DNA of 64,000 nucleotides from the NCBI RefSeq assembly GCF_916618915.1, contig NZ_CAKAKE010000001.1:744001-808000 (forward strand), written 5' to 3'. Shown piece by piece: positions 46,447-59,400 of this stretch. The DNA is from Stenotrophomonas sp. Marseille-Q4652. Lineage in GTDB: Bacteria; Pseudomonadota; Gammaproteobacteria; Xanthomonadales; Xanthomonadaceae. Position numbers and translations under genes: made by a program. The notes beneath the pieces were generated by a model. That model saw only the letters and a list, made by a program, of their open reading frames with translations. It was not told where the DNA came from and made no database searches. How positions within the stretch are numbered: the first letter of the stretch is position 1; each line of letters opens with the position of its first letter.

Positions 46447-47796
46447 ATGCGCATCGCGATCTTCGGAACTGGTTATGTCGGCCTGGTGACCGGCACCTGT
46501 CTGGCCGAGGTCGGCCACCACGTGGTCTGCGTCGATACCGACCAGGCCCGCATCGATGGTCTCAACCAGGGTCGGGTCCCAATCTACGAGCCGGGACTCG
46601 AACCGATGGTGAGGGCCAACCATGCCGCGTCGCGGCTGGCCTTCACCAGCGATGCCGCCAGCGCGATCGCCCACGGCCTGGTGGTCTTCATCGCCGTGGG
46701 CACGCCGTCCGGCGAGGACGGCAGTGCCGACCTGCGCTACGTGCTGGAAGTTGCACGCACCATCGGCCGCAACCTGACGCGGCCGGCGGTGGTCGTGAAC
46801 AAGTCGACGGTGCCGGTCGGCACCGCCGACCGGGTCCGCGAGGTCATCGCAGGTGAACTGCGCGCGCGCGGCCTCGAGCTGGACTTCCACGTGGTCTCCA
46901 ACCCGGAGTTCCTCAAGGAAGGCGATGCCATTGCCGACTGCATGCGGCCGGCACGCATCGTGCTCGGCGGCAGCGAGCCGCGGGCGCTGGCAGTGATGCG
47001 GCGCCTGTATGCGCCGTTCAACCGCAACCGCGACCGCGTGGTGGAGATGGACGTGCGCTCGGCCGAGCTGACCAAGTACGCCGCCAACGCCATGCTCGCG
47101 ACCAAGATCAGTTTCATGAACGAGATCGCGCGCATCGCCGAGAAGGTCGGTGCCGATGTCGAGCAGGTCCGCCAGGGCATTGGTTCGGACCCGCGCATCG
47201 GCTGGGACTTCATCTATCCCGGTGCCGGTTACGGTGGGTCGTGCTTCCCCAAGGACGTGCGTGCGCTGAGCCACACCGCGCAGCAGCATGGCGTGGAGCC
47301 GCACCTGCTCGAAGCGGTGGATGCGGTGAACGAGGCGCAGAAGGGCCATCTGTTCGAGTTGATCCAGTCCCACTACGACCGGGGCGAGGACGAAGGCGTC
47401 AACGGCCGCACCTTCGCGGTGTGGGGCCTGTCGTTCAAGCCCAATACCGATGACATGCGCGAGGCGCCGAGCCTGCGCCTGGTTCCGCAACTGCTGGAGG
47501 CCGGTGCCAGGGTGCGCGCGTTTGATCCGGAAGCCAGCGGCGAAGCCCGCCGGCTCCTGGGCGAGCGCGACGGTCTGGTGCTGTGCGAGTCGGCCAGCGA
47601 GGCGCTGGAAGGCGCCGACGCGCTGGTGGTGCTGACCGAGTGGAAGCAGTTCCGCAGCCCGGATGTCGAGCACCTGCGCCACGTGCTGCGCGATGCGGTC
47701 GTCTTCGACGGGCGCAACCTCTATGACCCCGGCGAGCTGGAATCGGCCGGGATCGCTTACTACGGCATTGGCCGCGGACGTTCCCTCCATGCATGA
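46447..47796 (+). CDS. ugd: UDP-glucose 6-dehydrogenase
   Basis: Ugd oxidises UDP-glucose to UDP-glucuronate for polysaccharide or lipid A sugar synthesis. The 449-residue protein has the NAD motif [36 protein letters not shown], the catalytic Cys266 in [15 protein letters not shown] and the C-terminal [14 protein letters not shown]. It lies 22 bp after the FKBP gene and overlaps slyX by 8 bp. Confidence 0.97.
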   Translation: MRIAIFGTGYVGLVTGTCLAEVGHHVVCVDTDQARIDGLNQGRVPIYEPGLEPMVRANHAASRLAFTSDAASAIAHGLVVFIAVGTPSGEDGSADLRYVLEVARTIGRNLTRPAVVVNKSTVPVGTADRVREVIAGELRARGLELDFHVVSNPEFLKEGDAIADCMRPARIVLGGSEPRALAVMRRLYAPFNRNRDRVVEMDVRSAELTKYAANAMLATKISFMNEIARIAEKVGADVEQVRQGIGSDPRIGWDFIYPGAGYGGSCFPKDVRALSHTAQQHGVEPHLLEAVDAVNEAQKGHLFELIQSHYDRGEDEGVNGRTFAVWGLSFKPNTDDMREAPSLRLVPQLLEAGARVRAFDPEASGEARRLLGERDGLVLCESASEALEGADALVVLTEWKQFRSPDVEHLRHVLRDAVVFDGRNLYDPGELESAGIAYYGIGRGRSLHA

Positions 47797-48028
47797 CACA
47801 CCCCCCACACCCCGCGACCAGGCGCTGGAAGAGCGTCTGGTCGAACTTGAGATGCGTGTTTCCTTCCAGGAACAGGCGCTGGCCGAGCTGAGTGAAGCCC
47901 TGGCCGATGCGCGGATGGAAGGTTCGCGTAACGCCGACCTGCTGCGCGTGCTGCTGGAGGATCTGGGCAAGGTCCGCAGCGCGCTGTATTCCGACTCGGG
48001 CGACGAACCGCCGCCCCCGCATTACTGA
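47789..48028 (+). CDS. slyX: SlyX family coiled-coil protein
   Basis: The 79-residue acidic coiled coil ([31 protein letters not shown]) ends in the family's proline-rich DEPPPPHY tail. The start is the ATG at 47789, overlapping ugd by 8 bp. SlyX function is unknown. The DUF2058 gene starts 9 bp later, so ugd-slyX-DUF2058 are cotranscribed. Confidence 0.88.
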   Translation: MHDTPPTPRDQALEERLVELEMRVSFQEQALAELSEALADARMEGSRNADLLRVLLEDLGKVRSALYSDSGDEPPPPHY

Positions 48029-48037
48029 CGAATCCCT

Positions 48038-48673
48038 ATGAGCGATACCCTCCGCGACCAGCTGCTTGGGCTGGGCTTCAAGGCTGCGCCCAAGCCGGAC
48101 CGCAAGCCCGACCAGCGCCGTGACCACAAGCCGGGGCAGAAGCCTGCCGGCCGTTCCCAGGGCAAGCCGGGCGACGCCCGTCGCGACGGCAAGGCCCCGC
48201 AGCGTGGCGGCCAGGGCCGTCCGCAGGGCGGCAAGCCGCGCACCCAGGAAGAGATCGACCTGGCCAAGGCCTATGCCATCCGCGCCCAGCGCGAGAAGGA
48301 AGAGCGCATCGAGGCCGAGCGCCAGAAGCAGGAAGAGGCCCGGCTGCGCCGCGAGGCCAAGGCCAGGCTGGAGGAGATGCTCAAGGACAAGGCGCTCAAC
48401 GACGAGGCGGCCGAGATCGCGCGCCACTTCCAGTACGGCGGCAAGATCAAGCGCATCTACGTCAATGCCGACCAGCTCAAGGCGCTCAATGCCGGCGAGC
48501 TGGGCGTGGTCCAGCTCAATGGCCGCTACCTGCTGGTGACGGCCCAGGTGCTGGCCGAGGCCGAGGCGATCTTTGCCCCGGCCGTGGCGCTGAAGGTCGA
48601 TCCCGATGCGCCGGCCGGCGACGATCCCTACGCCGATCCCAGGTACCAGGTACCGGACGACCTGGTCTGGTAA
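48038..48673 (+). CDS. DUF2058 (YaiL) family protein
   Basis: The 211-residue protein starts MSDTLRDQLLGLGF. A long basic, disordered segment (about 15-70, rich in K, R, P, G and Q) and a charged helix (AQREKEERIEAERQKQEEAR) follow. A compact C-terminal domain (ARHFQYGGKIKRIYVNADQL, LGVVQLNGRYLLVTAQVL) ends with DPRYQVPDDLVW. These are DUF2058 features. The basic arm suggests nucleic acid binding; function is not known. A terminator follows. Confidence 0.9.
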   Translation: MSDTLRDQLLGLGFKAAPKPDRKPDQRRDHKPGQKPAGRSQGKPGDARRDGKAPQRGGQGRPQGGKPRTQEEIDLAKAYAIRAQREKEERIEAERQKQEEARLRREAKARLEEMLKDKALNDEAAEIARHFQYGGKIKRIYVNADQLKALNAGELGVVQLNGRYLLVTAQVLAEAEAIFAPAVALKVDPDAPAGDDPYADPRYQVPDDLVW

Positions 48674-48703
48674 GCGGCGCATCGCGCCATCGATGTGATA
48701 TGC

Positions 48704-48728
48704 AAAGGGCCGGTTTTTCCGGCCCTTT
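48704..48728. terminator. Bidirectional terminator between the DUF2058 and MFS genes
   Basis: A 10-bp stem (48704-48713 with 48719-48728) and a five-T loop lie 30 bp after the DUF2058 gene and directly after the leftward MFS gene. Confidence 0.75.
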
Positions 48729-48731
48729 GCT

Positions 48732-49919
48732 TTATTGACTGTCGTGGATCAGGCCGGCAGGCGGCTTGCGTGGCGGGATCCAGCGCCAGGCGATCAGCGT
48801 GCCCACCAAGGCGAAGCCACCGGCCACGAGGAAGGCGACCTGGCCGTTGCCCAGCGGCCACAGCTGGCCGGCGATCAGCGCACCGAGCACGCCGCCCAGG
48901 CCAGACGAGAAGCCGTAGAACAGCCCCTGGCCATGGCCATTGAGGCGGCCGGGGAAGTAGCCGGCCAGCAGTTGCATCGCCGAGGCGAAGAACGCGGCAA
49001 AGCCCAGGCAGTGGGTACTCTGCGCGATGAGCATCACCGCCAGGTTCTCCGGCCACAGCGCGGTGGCCCACCAGCGCAACGCGGCGCTGCCCATCGACAG
49101 GATCAGCAGCCAGCTCGCATCCCAGCGGCGGAAGAAGCGCGAGATGGTGAAGAACACCGCGACCTCGAACACCACGCCCACCGTCCACATCAGGCCCAGC
49201 GTGGACGTCGCGTAGCCGTGCTGGTCCATGTAGACCGAGAAGAACGTGTAGTACGGGCCGAATGACAGCTGCTCGAGGAAGGCGGCGATGAAGAACGCCA
49301 GCACCGCCGGGCGCCGCACGATCTGCCAGAAGCCCTCGGCATCGGCGCTGCGTACCGGGATGTTGCGTGCATAGTGGTTGGCAAAGCCCGAGGCGACCAG
49401 CAGCGCGAACAGCGGCAGCATCAGCCACGGCAGGCGGCCGGCGCCGTGGTGTTCGATCAGCCAGCCGAACAGCGAGACCACGGCAATGAAGCCGAACGAG
49501 CCCCAGACCCGGATCAGTCCGTAGCGATGGCTGTCACCACCCAGGTGGGTGAGGGTGATCGACTCGAACTGCGGCATCACCGCGTTGTAGAAGAAGCAGA
49601 ACGCCACCATCGCCGGATACAGCCACCCATGCTCCAGCGGCAGCAGGAACGCCGCGAAGGTCAGCAGGGTCAGGATGCAGCCTGCGCGCAGCCAGCGTAT
49701 CGGGTTGGACGAGCGCGCCGCGGCCGAGGTCCAGATGCTGGGGGCGACCACGCGCGTGGCATACCACAGGCTCATCATCACGCTGATGGCGGTCACGCTC
49801 ATCCCGCGCGAAGCCAGGAACAGGCTCCAGTATGGGGTGAAGGCGCCCAGCGCGGCGTAGTAGACCAGGTAGAAGCTGGACAGCCGTGCGACAGGCACGG
49901 TGGGAGTTGCGGGGGACAT
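48732..49919 (-). CDS. MFS transporter, HcaT/LacY-like (MFS_1_like)
   Basis: The 395-residue inner-membrane transporter has about twelve hydrophobic segments. It begins RLSSFYLVYYAALGAFTPYW SLFL, has RGMSVTAISVMMSLWYATRV and the middle-loop HRYGLIRVWGSFGFI of nucleoside:H+/phenylpropionate symporter relatives. The start at 49919 (MSPATPTVPV) lies 41 bp after the DUF6508 gene. It is the last gene downstream of metH; substrate is not evident, and the operon link to methionine metabolism is only suggestive. Confidence 0.87.
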   Translation of the reverse strand: MSPATPTVPVARLSSFYLVYYAALGAFTPYWSLFLASRGMSVTAISVMMSLWYATRVVAPSIWTSAAARSSNPIRWLRAGCILTLLTFAAFLLPLEHGWLYPAMVAFCFFYNAVMPQFESITLTHLGGDSHRYGLIRVWGSFGFIAVVSLFGWLIEHHGAGRLPWLMLPLFALLVASGFANHYARNIPVRSADAEGFWQIVRRPAVLAFFIAAFLEQLSFGPYYTFFSVYMDQHGYATSTLGLMWTVGVVFEVAVFFTISRFFRRWDASWLLILSMGSAALRWWATALWPENLAVMLIAQSTHCLGFAAFFASAMQLLAGYFPGRLNGHGQGLFYGFSSGLGGVLGALIAGQLWPLGNGQVAFLVAGGFALVGTLIAWRWIPPRKPPAGLIHDSQ

Positions 49920-49960
49920 CGACAGCTCGGTGGCGCCGCAGCGCCGTTGGAGGGAAGGGA

Positions 49961-50341
49961 TCAGCCCTGGCGTGCCAGTTCGTCCAGCCGTTGCAGCCAG
50001 CGCTGCAGGTGGCCATCGCCGATCAGCGAAGCCCGGTGGCCATCGCAGAAGCGCTCGCCGCGCTCCATCCAGGTCAGCAGCTGGCACAGCTGGTCCAGAT
50101 CGGCGCCGGCCATGGTAGCCGGATCGTCGATCAGCCGCCCGCACTGCACCGGGTCGTAATCGGGCCGGGACCACGGCGCTTGCGCTGCCTCGCGGAAGAA
50201 GGCGTCCACCTCGGGCACATAGCTGGGCCAGGAGTTCCTCCAGCGCACAGGCTCGGCCACGCCCAGGGCCGCGTGGCCGAGTGCGAGCAGGTGCGCGATG
50301 GCGCGGTCGTCTGGCAGTTGCCCAGGGCTGCGGCGGGTCAT
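49961..50341 (-). CDS. DUF6508 family protein
   Basis: The 126-residue soluble protein ([60 protein letters not shown]) matches my recollection of DUF6508, whose members share the D-G-x-x-x-x-x-I-x-x-G-H C-terminal motif. Function is unknown. It lies between metH and the MFS gene with gaps of 58 and 41 bp. Confidence 0.82.
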   Translation of the reverse strand: MTRRSPGQLPDDRAIAHLLALGHAALGVAEPVRWRNSWPSYVPEVDAFFREAAQAPWSRPDYDPVQCGRLIDDPATMAGADLDQLCQLLTWMERGERFCDGHRASLIGDGHLQRWLQRLDELARQG

Positions 50342-50399
50342 CCGGTCAGGGTCCAGTTGGAGGCGCGCCGTAGGTGCTCGCTGCCGCGCGTGGTCAATG

Positions 50400-53080
<2,681 letters not shown>

Positions 53081-53084
<4 letters not shown>

Positions 53085-54175
53085 GCGGCCTGCTCCAGCG
53101 CGCCGGCGGGAATGCGTGGCGGCAGTCCACGCACGGCCTCGGCGATGGCGCGGATGTGGTCCGGCGTGGTGCCACAGCATCCACCGACCAGGTTGAGCAG
53201 ACCGGCCTGCGCGAATTCGCGCAGGGTGGCGGCCATCTCCTCCGGCGTCTCGTCGTAGCCGCCGAAGGCATTGGGCAGGCCGGCATTGGGATGCGCGCTG
53301 ACGTAGTACGGCGAGACCTGGGCCAGCGCCTCCACGTGCGGACGCAGCTCGCGTGCGCCCAGCGCGCAGTTCAAACCGATCGACAGCGGCCGCGCATGGG
53401 CGAGCGAGGTGTGGAAGGCCTCGGCGGTCTGCCCGGACAGGGTTCGGCCGGAGGCGTCGGTGATGGTGCCGGAGATCATCACCGGCAGCCGCGCGCCGCG
53501 GGCCTCGAACACTTCCTCCACTGCGAACAGCGCGGCCTTGGCATTCAGCGTGTCGAAGATGGTCTCGACCATGATCGTGTCGGCGCCACCGTCGATGAGT
53601 CCTTCCACGGCTTCGCGGTAGGTGCCGCGCAGTTCGTCGAAGCTGGTGTTGCGGAAGCCGGGATCGTTGACGTCCGGACTGATCGATGCAGTGCGGCTGG
53701 TCGGGCCGAGCACGCCGATCACGAAGCGCGGCTGGCCCGTGGCCTTCTCCACCTCGTCGCAGGCCTTGCGCGCCAGCGCGGCGCCGGCCCTGTTCAACTC
53801 ATGGACCAGGTGCTCGAGGTGGTAGTCGGCCTGGCTGACCGAGGTGGCGTTGAAGGTGTTGGTCTCGACCAGGTCGGCGCCAGCCTCCAGGTAGGCGCGG
53901 TGGATGCCCTCGATGACCTTCGGCCGGGTCAGCAGCAGCAGGTCGTTGTTGCCCTTGAGGTCGTGGCCGCATTGCGGACCGTGGCCGTCGTGCGCCGGAT
54001 GGTGCTGCTGGTCGTAGCCGTCGGCGAAGCGCTCGCCGCGGTAGTCGGCCTCCTCCAGCTGGTGGCGCTGGATCATCGTGCCCATCGCCCCGTCGATGAC
54101 CAGGATGCGTTCGCGCAGGGCGCGCTCGAGCAGGGCGACGCGTTCGGGATGCAGCCAGGGCAGCGGATGCGGCAT
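53081..54175 (-). CDS. metH: Homocysteine-binding module of split methionine synthase
   Basis: This 364-residue homocysteine S-methyltransferase barrel corresponds to the N-terminal module of full-length MetH. It has [37 protein letters not shown] and the zinc-binding cysteines in [15 protein letters not shown] and [13 protein letters not shown]. Overlap of its stop with the next ATG couples it to the cobalamin half. The sum (about 1258 residues) equals a whole MetH, so the gene is split precisely between modules, not truncated. Confidence 0.95.
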
Positions 54176-54179
54176 GACC

Positions 54180-55109
54180 TCAGGCCTTGTGGGCGATCAA
54201 CGAGATCACCTCGAAGTGCGGCGGACGCTTCTCCCGCGTCACGGTTTCCAGGCTGGAGATGGTCAGCCCGGCCTTCTCCACGAAGCGGCGCAGCTCCTTG
54301 TCGGTGAAGCCGAGGTTGACGTGGCCATAGGCCTCGACGGCCGCGCGGTGCTCGTGCCGGGCCAGGCTGGTGAGCATCAGCCGGCCGCCCTTGCGCAGCA
54401 CGCGTGCGCCTTCGGCCACCGCCTGCGCCGGCTTGCTGGCATAGGTGAGTGCATGCATCAGCACCACCAGGTCGAAGCTGCGGTCCTCGAAGGGCAGGGC
54501 GTGCATGTCACCCTCGCGCACGCTGACGTTGGCCAGCCGGCGCAGGCGCTCGCTGGCCGCGGCCACCACGCGGGCGCTGGTATCGATGCAGACGTACTTC
54601 TTCGCGTGTGGGGCCAGCAGTTCGGCCAGCACGCCATCGCCGGAGGCGATGTCCAGCACATCGCCGGTCTCCAGCAGCGGCAGGGCGCTGCGTGCCAGTG
54701 CTTCCCAGGTGCGGCCGGGCGAGTAGTGGCGCTCCATGTCGCCGGCCACGGTGTCGGCCCAGTTCTGGTCGGCCGCGCGCATGGCCAGCACCGATGGCAG
54801 GCGTTCGGCGTCCTGGCGCAGCAGCGGGTCGTCGCTTCCGGTGCTCAGCGCATGCCACAATGCGCGCTGCGCGTGATCCAGCGCAGCCTCGTCGAACCGG
54901 TAGTAGGCCGAAACGCCGGCGCGGCGGTCGCGCACCAGCCCGGCTTCCTTGAGCTTGGCCAGATGGGTCGACACGCGCGGCTGGGCCAGCGTGGTCACGG
55001 CCGACAGCTCGGCCACGGTGAGTTCTTCCTGTTCAAGCAGCGCCAGCAGGCGCACGCGGGTGGAGTCGGCAAATACCTTCAGCCGGATTGACCAATCCTC
55101 GAGATCCAT
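54180..55109 (-). CDS. ArsR-type regulator fused to a SAM-dependent methyltransferase domain (SahR-like)
   Basis: The 309-residue protein has an N-terminal ArsR winged helix ([57 protein letters not shown]) and a C-terminal class I methyltransferase-fold domain ([40 protein letters not shown]). The start [10 protein letters not shown] is taken at 55109, because the upstream extension would cross the operator. It lies 4 bp before metH, and I recall SAH-responsive SahR proteins with this fusion controlling methionine-cycle genes. SAH or SAM as effector is inferred from the domain. Confidence 0.88.
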   Translation of the reverse strand: MDLEDWSIRLKVFADSTRVRLLALLEQEELTVAELSAVTTLAQPRVSTHLAKLKEAGLVRDRRAGVSAYYRFDEAALDHAQRALWHALSTGSDDPLLRQDAERLPSVLAMRAADQNWADTVAGDMERHYSPGRTWEALARSALPLLETGDVLDIASGDGVLAELLAPHAKKYVCIDTSARVVAAASERLRRLANVSVREGDMHALPFEDRSFDLVVLMHALTYASKPAQAVAEGARVLRKGGRLMLTSLARHEHRAAVEAYGHVNLGFTDKELRRFVEKAGLTISSLETVTREKRPPHFEVISLIAHKA

Positions 55110-55141
55110 AAATATCCACTTATCGCGATATAGCGATATTT
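55110..55141 (-). promoter_or_regulatory. Complex palindromic operator upstream of the ArsR-methyltransferase gene
   Basis: Outer arms AAATATC (55110-55116) and GATATTT (55135-55141) enclose inner arms TATCGC (55121-55126) and GCGATA (55133-55138) and a perfect 10-bp palindrome TATCGCGATA (55121-55130). The site abuts the start codon and is the most AT-rich stretch nearby. Nested dyads suit an ArsR dimer or two dimers; autoregulation is inferred. Confidence 0.6.
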
Positions 55142-55203
55142 TCCGTGCTCGCGTCATGGATGGCAAGCAGGAAAGCCCCGACGGCTGCACTCGAGGCTGG
55201 ATG

Positions 55204-55217
55204 GTTACAATCGTAAC
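55204..55217 (+). promoter_or_regulatory. Inverted repeat upstream of the acyl-CoA dehydrogenase gene
   Basis: GTTAC (55204-55208), four bases and GTAAC (55213-55217) form a perfect dyad 24 bp before the GTG start. Its position suits an operator for a fatty-acid or branched-chain catabolism regulator, but the regulator is not identifiable here. Confidence 0.4.
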
Positions 55218-55240
55218 TTCATCAGCCCGGGAGGGGTTTC

Positions 55241-56389
55241 GTGGATTTCAGCTATACCGAAGAGCAGTTGGTGTTGCAGGACGTGGCGCGGCGCATCGCG
55301 CAGGAAAGGATCGCGCCCAGTGCCGAGCATCATGACCACACCGGCGAGTATCCGCTGGAGAACATCCGCCTGCTGGGCGAGAACGGCCTGATGGGCATCC
55401 AAGTGCCCGGCGAATACGGCGGCGCCGGCATGGATACGGTCGCTTCGGTGCTGGCCATCGTCGAGATCGCCGCGGCCGATGCCGCCCATGCCACCATCGT
55501 GTCGGTCAACAACTCGCTGGTGTGCAACAGCATCCTGCGCTACGGCACCGAGGAGCAGAAGCAGCGCTATGTCGGTGCGATTGCCAGCGGCCAGGCCATT
55601 GGCGCGTTCGCGCTGACCGAGCCGCAGTCCGGGTCCGACGCCACCGCCATGCGTTGCCGTGCCATCCGCCAGGCCGATGGCAGCTATGTGGTCAACGGCA
55701 AGAAGAGCTGGATCACCTCCGGCCCGGTCGCCAGGTACATCGTGCTGTTTGCGATGAGCGAGCCGGAGAAGGGATCGCGCGGTATCACTGCGCTGGTCAT
55801 CGATACCGACAAACCCGGCTTCCACCGTGGCAAGGCCGAACCCAAGCTGGGCATCCGCGCCTCGGCCACCTGCGAGATCGAGTTCACCGACTTCGTCGTG
55901 GCACCGGACGAGGTGCTGGGCGCGCATGGCGAGGGCTTCCGGATTGCAATGAGCGTGCTCGATGCCGGCCGCATCGGCATTGCCTCGCAGGCGATCGGCA
56001 TTGCCCGCGCCGCGTACGAAGCCTCGCTGGCCTACGTGCGTGAGCGCCAGGCCTTCGGCGCGCCGATCGGGTCGTTCCAGATGATCCAGTCCAAGATCGC
56101 CGACATGAAGTGCAGGCTGGACGCGGCGCTGATGCTGACCCTGCGTGCGGCGTGGCTGAAGGACCAGGGCAGGCCGTTCAGTACCGAGGCGGCGGTGGCC
56201 AAGCTCACCGCGTCCGAGGCGGCGATGTGGATCTCCCACCAGGCCGTGCAGATCCATGGCGGCATGGGTTACTCCAAGGAAATGCCGCTGGAGCGTTACT
56301 TCCGCGATGCCAAGATCACCGAGATCTACGAAGGCACCAGCGAGATCCAGCGCCTGGTGATCGCACGCAACGAAACCGGCGTGCGCTGA
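55241..56389 (+). CDS. Acyl-CoA dehydrogenase (short/branched-chain type)
   Basis: The 382-residue flavoenzyme introduces the alpha,beta double bond of acyl-CoA in fatty-acid or branched-chain amino acid degradation. Motifs include FALTEPQSGSDATAMRCRAI, SYVVNGKKSWITSGPVA, YVRERQAFGAPIGSFQMIQ, HGGMGYSKEMPLERYFRDAK and the catalytic Glu in ITEIYEGTSEIQRL. The start is GTG at 55241 with GGGAGGGG 5-12 bp upstream. Chain-length preference cannot be read reliably. Confidence 0.94.
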   Translation: MDFSYTEEQLVLQDVARRIAQERIAPSAEHHDHTGEYPLENIRLLGENGLMGIQVPGEYGGAGMDTVASVLAIVEIAAADAAHATIVSVNNSLVCNSILRYGTEEQKQRYVGAIASGQAIGAFALTEPQSGSDATAMRCRAIRQADGSYVVNGKKSWITSGPVARYIVLFAMSEPEKGSRGITALVIDTDKPGFHRGKAEPKLGIRASATCEIEFTDFVVAPDEVLGAHGEGFRIAMSVLDAGRIGIASQAIGIARAAYEASLAYVRERQAFGAPIGSFQMIQSKIADMKCRLDAALMLTLRAAWLKDQGRPFSTEAAVAKLTASEAAMWISHQAVQIHGGMGYSKEMPLERYFRDAKITEIYEGTSEIQRLVIARNETGVR

Positions 56390-56437
56390 AGCATGGCCCG
56401 GATCGGTTTCCCGGGCATCGCGCTCCACCAAAGGAAA

Positions 56438-56465
56438 AGGCCCCGGCAATGCCGGGGCCTTTTTT
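56438..56465 (+). terminator. Terminator after the acyl-CoA dehydrogenase gene
   Basis: A 10-bp stem (56438-56447 with 56451-56460), a three-base loop and T residues at 56460-56465. An AAAA tract on the left makes it usable in the leftward direction for the RND operon as well. Confidence 0.88.
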
Positions 56466-56482
56466 GTTGCGGTCCCGCCGGA

Positions 56483-59400
56483 TCAGCGATCCTGGTTGTG
56501 GCCCGGACGCATCTCGTGGCGTTCCAGGTACTCGCGCGAAGGCTCGTCGATCTTGTCGCCGAGCATGCGCCGCACGACCACGAAGAACACCGGGATCATC
56601 AGCAGGCCCAGGAACGTGGCGAACAGCATGCCGCCGATCACGCCGGTACCGATCGCGTGGCGGGCGTTGGCACCTGCACCGGTGGAGATCGCCATCGGCA
56701 CCACCCCCATGATGAACGCGAACGAGGTCATCAGGATCGGGCGGAAACGCAGGCGGGCCGCCTCGATGGTGGCATCGCGCAGGGTCTTGCCCAGTGCACG
56801 CTGCTCCACCGCGAACTCCACGATCAGGATCGCGTTCTTGGCCGCCAGGCCGATTACGGTGATCAGGCCGATCTTGAAGTACAGGTCGTTGGGCAGGCCG
56901 CGCAGCAGCGACAGGCTGAGCGCGCCAAGCAGGCCCAGCGGCACCACCAGCAGCACGGCGACCGGGATCGACCAGCTTTCATACAGCGCGGCCAAGCACA
57001 GGAACACGACCACGATGGACAGCACCAGCAGCAGCGTGGCGGCGTTGCCGGCCAGGATTTCCTGGTAGGACATGCCCGACCAGTCGTAGCCGAAGCCGGC
57101 CGGCAGGTCGTTGGTCACGATCTCCTCCATCGCCTGCATCGCTTCGCCCGAGCTCTTGCCCGGCGCCTGCGAGCCGACGATGTTGACCGCCGAGTAGCCG
57201 TTGTAGCGGTTGAGCGAGGGCGGGGCGGTGATCCAGTCCGACTTGACCACCGAGGTCAGCGGGATCATCACGTTGGTGCCATCGCTGTTGCTGGCAATGC
57301 TCGAGGGGCTGTAGAAGCTGCGCAGCGAGGCCTCGCCGGTGCGGTACGGGGCGTCGGCCTGCATGGTCACGCGCTTGATGCGGCCCTGGTAGAAGAAGTC
57401 GTTGACGTACACCGGGGCCAGCATCAGCTGGATGGTGCTGTACACGTCGGAAACCGACATCCCCATCGCCTGCGCCTGCACGCGGTCCACGTGCAGCGAC
57501 AGCTGCGGCGAGTCTTCCAGTCCGTTCGGGCGTACGCCAGCCAGGCGCTCGGTGTCCTGCGCGGCCTTGCCCAGCAGGATGTTGCGCGCCTGGGTGAGCT
57601 CGGCGTAGCCGGCACCGGCACGATCCTGCAGCCACATGTCGAAGCCACCGAACTGGCCCAGGCCCTGCACGGTCGGCAGGTTGACCACGAAGATCTGCGC
57701 TTCCTTGATGCCGTAGAAGGCACCATTCATCTTCTGGATGAACTCGGGCGCGCTGACCTTGCGTTCTTCCCAGGGCTTGAGCCGGATGTAGCCCATGCCC
57801 ACGTTCTCGCCGGAGCCGACGAAGCTGAAGCCGGCCACCTGCATCATGCCTTCGAAGGCGTCGTCCTTTTCCAGGATCCCGCGCATCTGCGCGAACGCGG
57901 CATTGGTCTGGCTTATGGTCGAGCCCGGCGGCAGCTGCACGATCGCCAGTGCGTAACCCTGGTCCTCTTCCGGCAGGAAGCTGCCCGGCATGCGGGTGAA
58001 CAGGAATGCACACAGCGCCGCCAGCACCACGAACATCACCATCCAGCGCGGGGCATGGCGGATGGCCGAGCCGATGTGGCCGACATAGGTGTGGCTGATG
58101 CGGTCGTAGTACTTGTTGAACGTGCGGTAGACGACGTTCTGGCTCCCGGTATGGGTCGGCTTGAGGAAGGTCGCGCACAGGGCCGGGGTGAAGCCCAGCG
58201 CCAGGAACGCGGAGAACGCCATCGAGATGGCGATGGTCAGCGCGAACTGCTTGTAGATCTCGCCGGCCGCGCCGCCCTGCAGGGCCGAGGGAATGAACAC
58301 CGCGGCCAGCACCACGGTGATGGCCACCACCGCGCCGGTGATCTGGCCCATGGCCTTCTGCGTGGCCGGCTTCGGTGCCAAGCCTTCCTCGCTCATGATG
58401 CGTTCGACATTCTCGATCACCACGATCGCGTCATCGACCACGATGCCGATTGCCAGCACCATCGCGAACAGGGTCAGCTGGTTGATCGTGAAGCCGATCA
58501 TCCACATGCCCAGGAAGGTACCGAGCAGGGCTACCGGGATGACCAGGGTCGGGATCAGGGTGGCGCGGATGTTCTGCAGGAAGATCAGCATCACCAGGAA
58601 GACCAGGACCATGGCCTCGAACAGCGTCTTGACCACTTCCTGGATCGAGATCTTGACGAAGGTGGTGCTGTCATACGGCGAGAACCAGGTCACGCCGGCG
58701 GGGAAGCTGGGCTGCAGCTCGTCCATCTTGGCGCGCACCGCCTCGGCCACGTTCAGGGCATTGGCGCCCGGCAGCAGCTGGATGGCGAAGGCGCCGGTCG
58801 GGCGGCCGTTGTACTGGGTGTCGAAACCGTAGTTGTTGGCACCGAACGCCACGCGCGCCACGTCCTTGAGCAGCACGCGCGAGCCATCGGCGTTGGAGCG
58901 CAGGATGATGTTCTCGAACTCTTCCGGGGTGCTGAAGCGACCCTCGGCCGAGACCGTGGCGGTGAACAGCTGGCCTTCCGGGGCCGGGTCCGAACCCAGT
59001 GAACCGGCGGCGAACTGCACGTTCTGGCCGCGCACCGCGGCCAGCACCTGGCTGGCGGACAGGCCGTAACCCTGCATCCGCTCCGGGTTGAGCCAGATGT
59101 TCATGGCGTACTCGGAACCGAACTGCTGGGTGCTGCCGACGCCGGGGATGCGCGAGATCTGGTCGAGCACGCGCGACCCGACGATGTCGTTGAGCGCGTC
59201 CCGGCTGACCGAACCATTTTCCGAGCGCAGCGCGACCACCATCAGGAAGCCGGCGTTGGCCTTGGCCACCACCACGCCCTGCTGGGTCACTTCGGAGGGC
59301 AGGCGCGGCGTGGCCAGCGACACCTTGTTCTGCACCTGCACCTGGGCGATGTCCGGATCGGTACCGGTCTCGAAGGTCAGGGTGATGCTGGAGAGGCCGT

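Noticed and set aside
56393..59002. An 869-codon plus-strand open frame opposite the RND pump
   Set aside because: Highly repetitive H/Q/R/D composition typical of antisense to RND genes; no plausible start region of its own.
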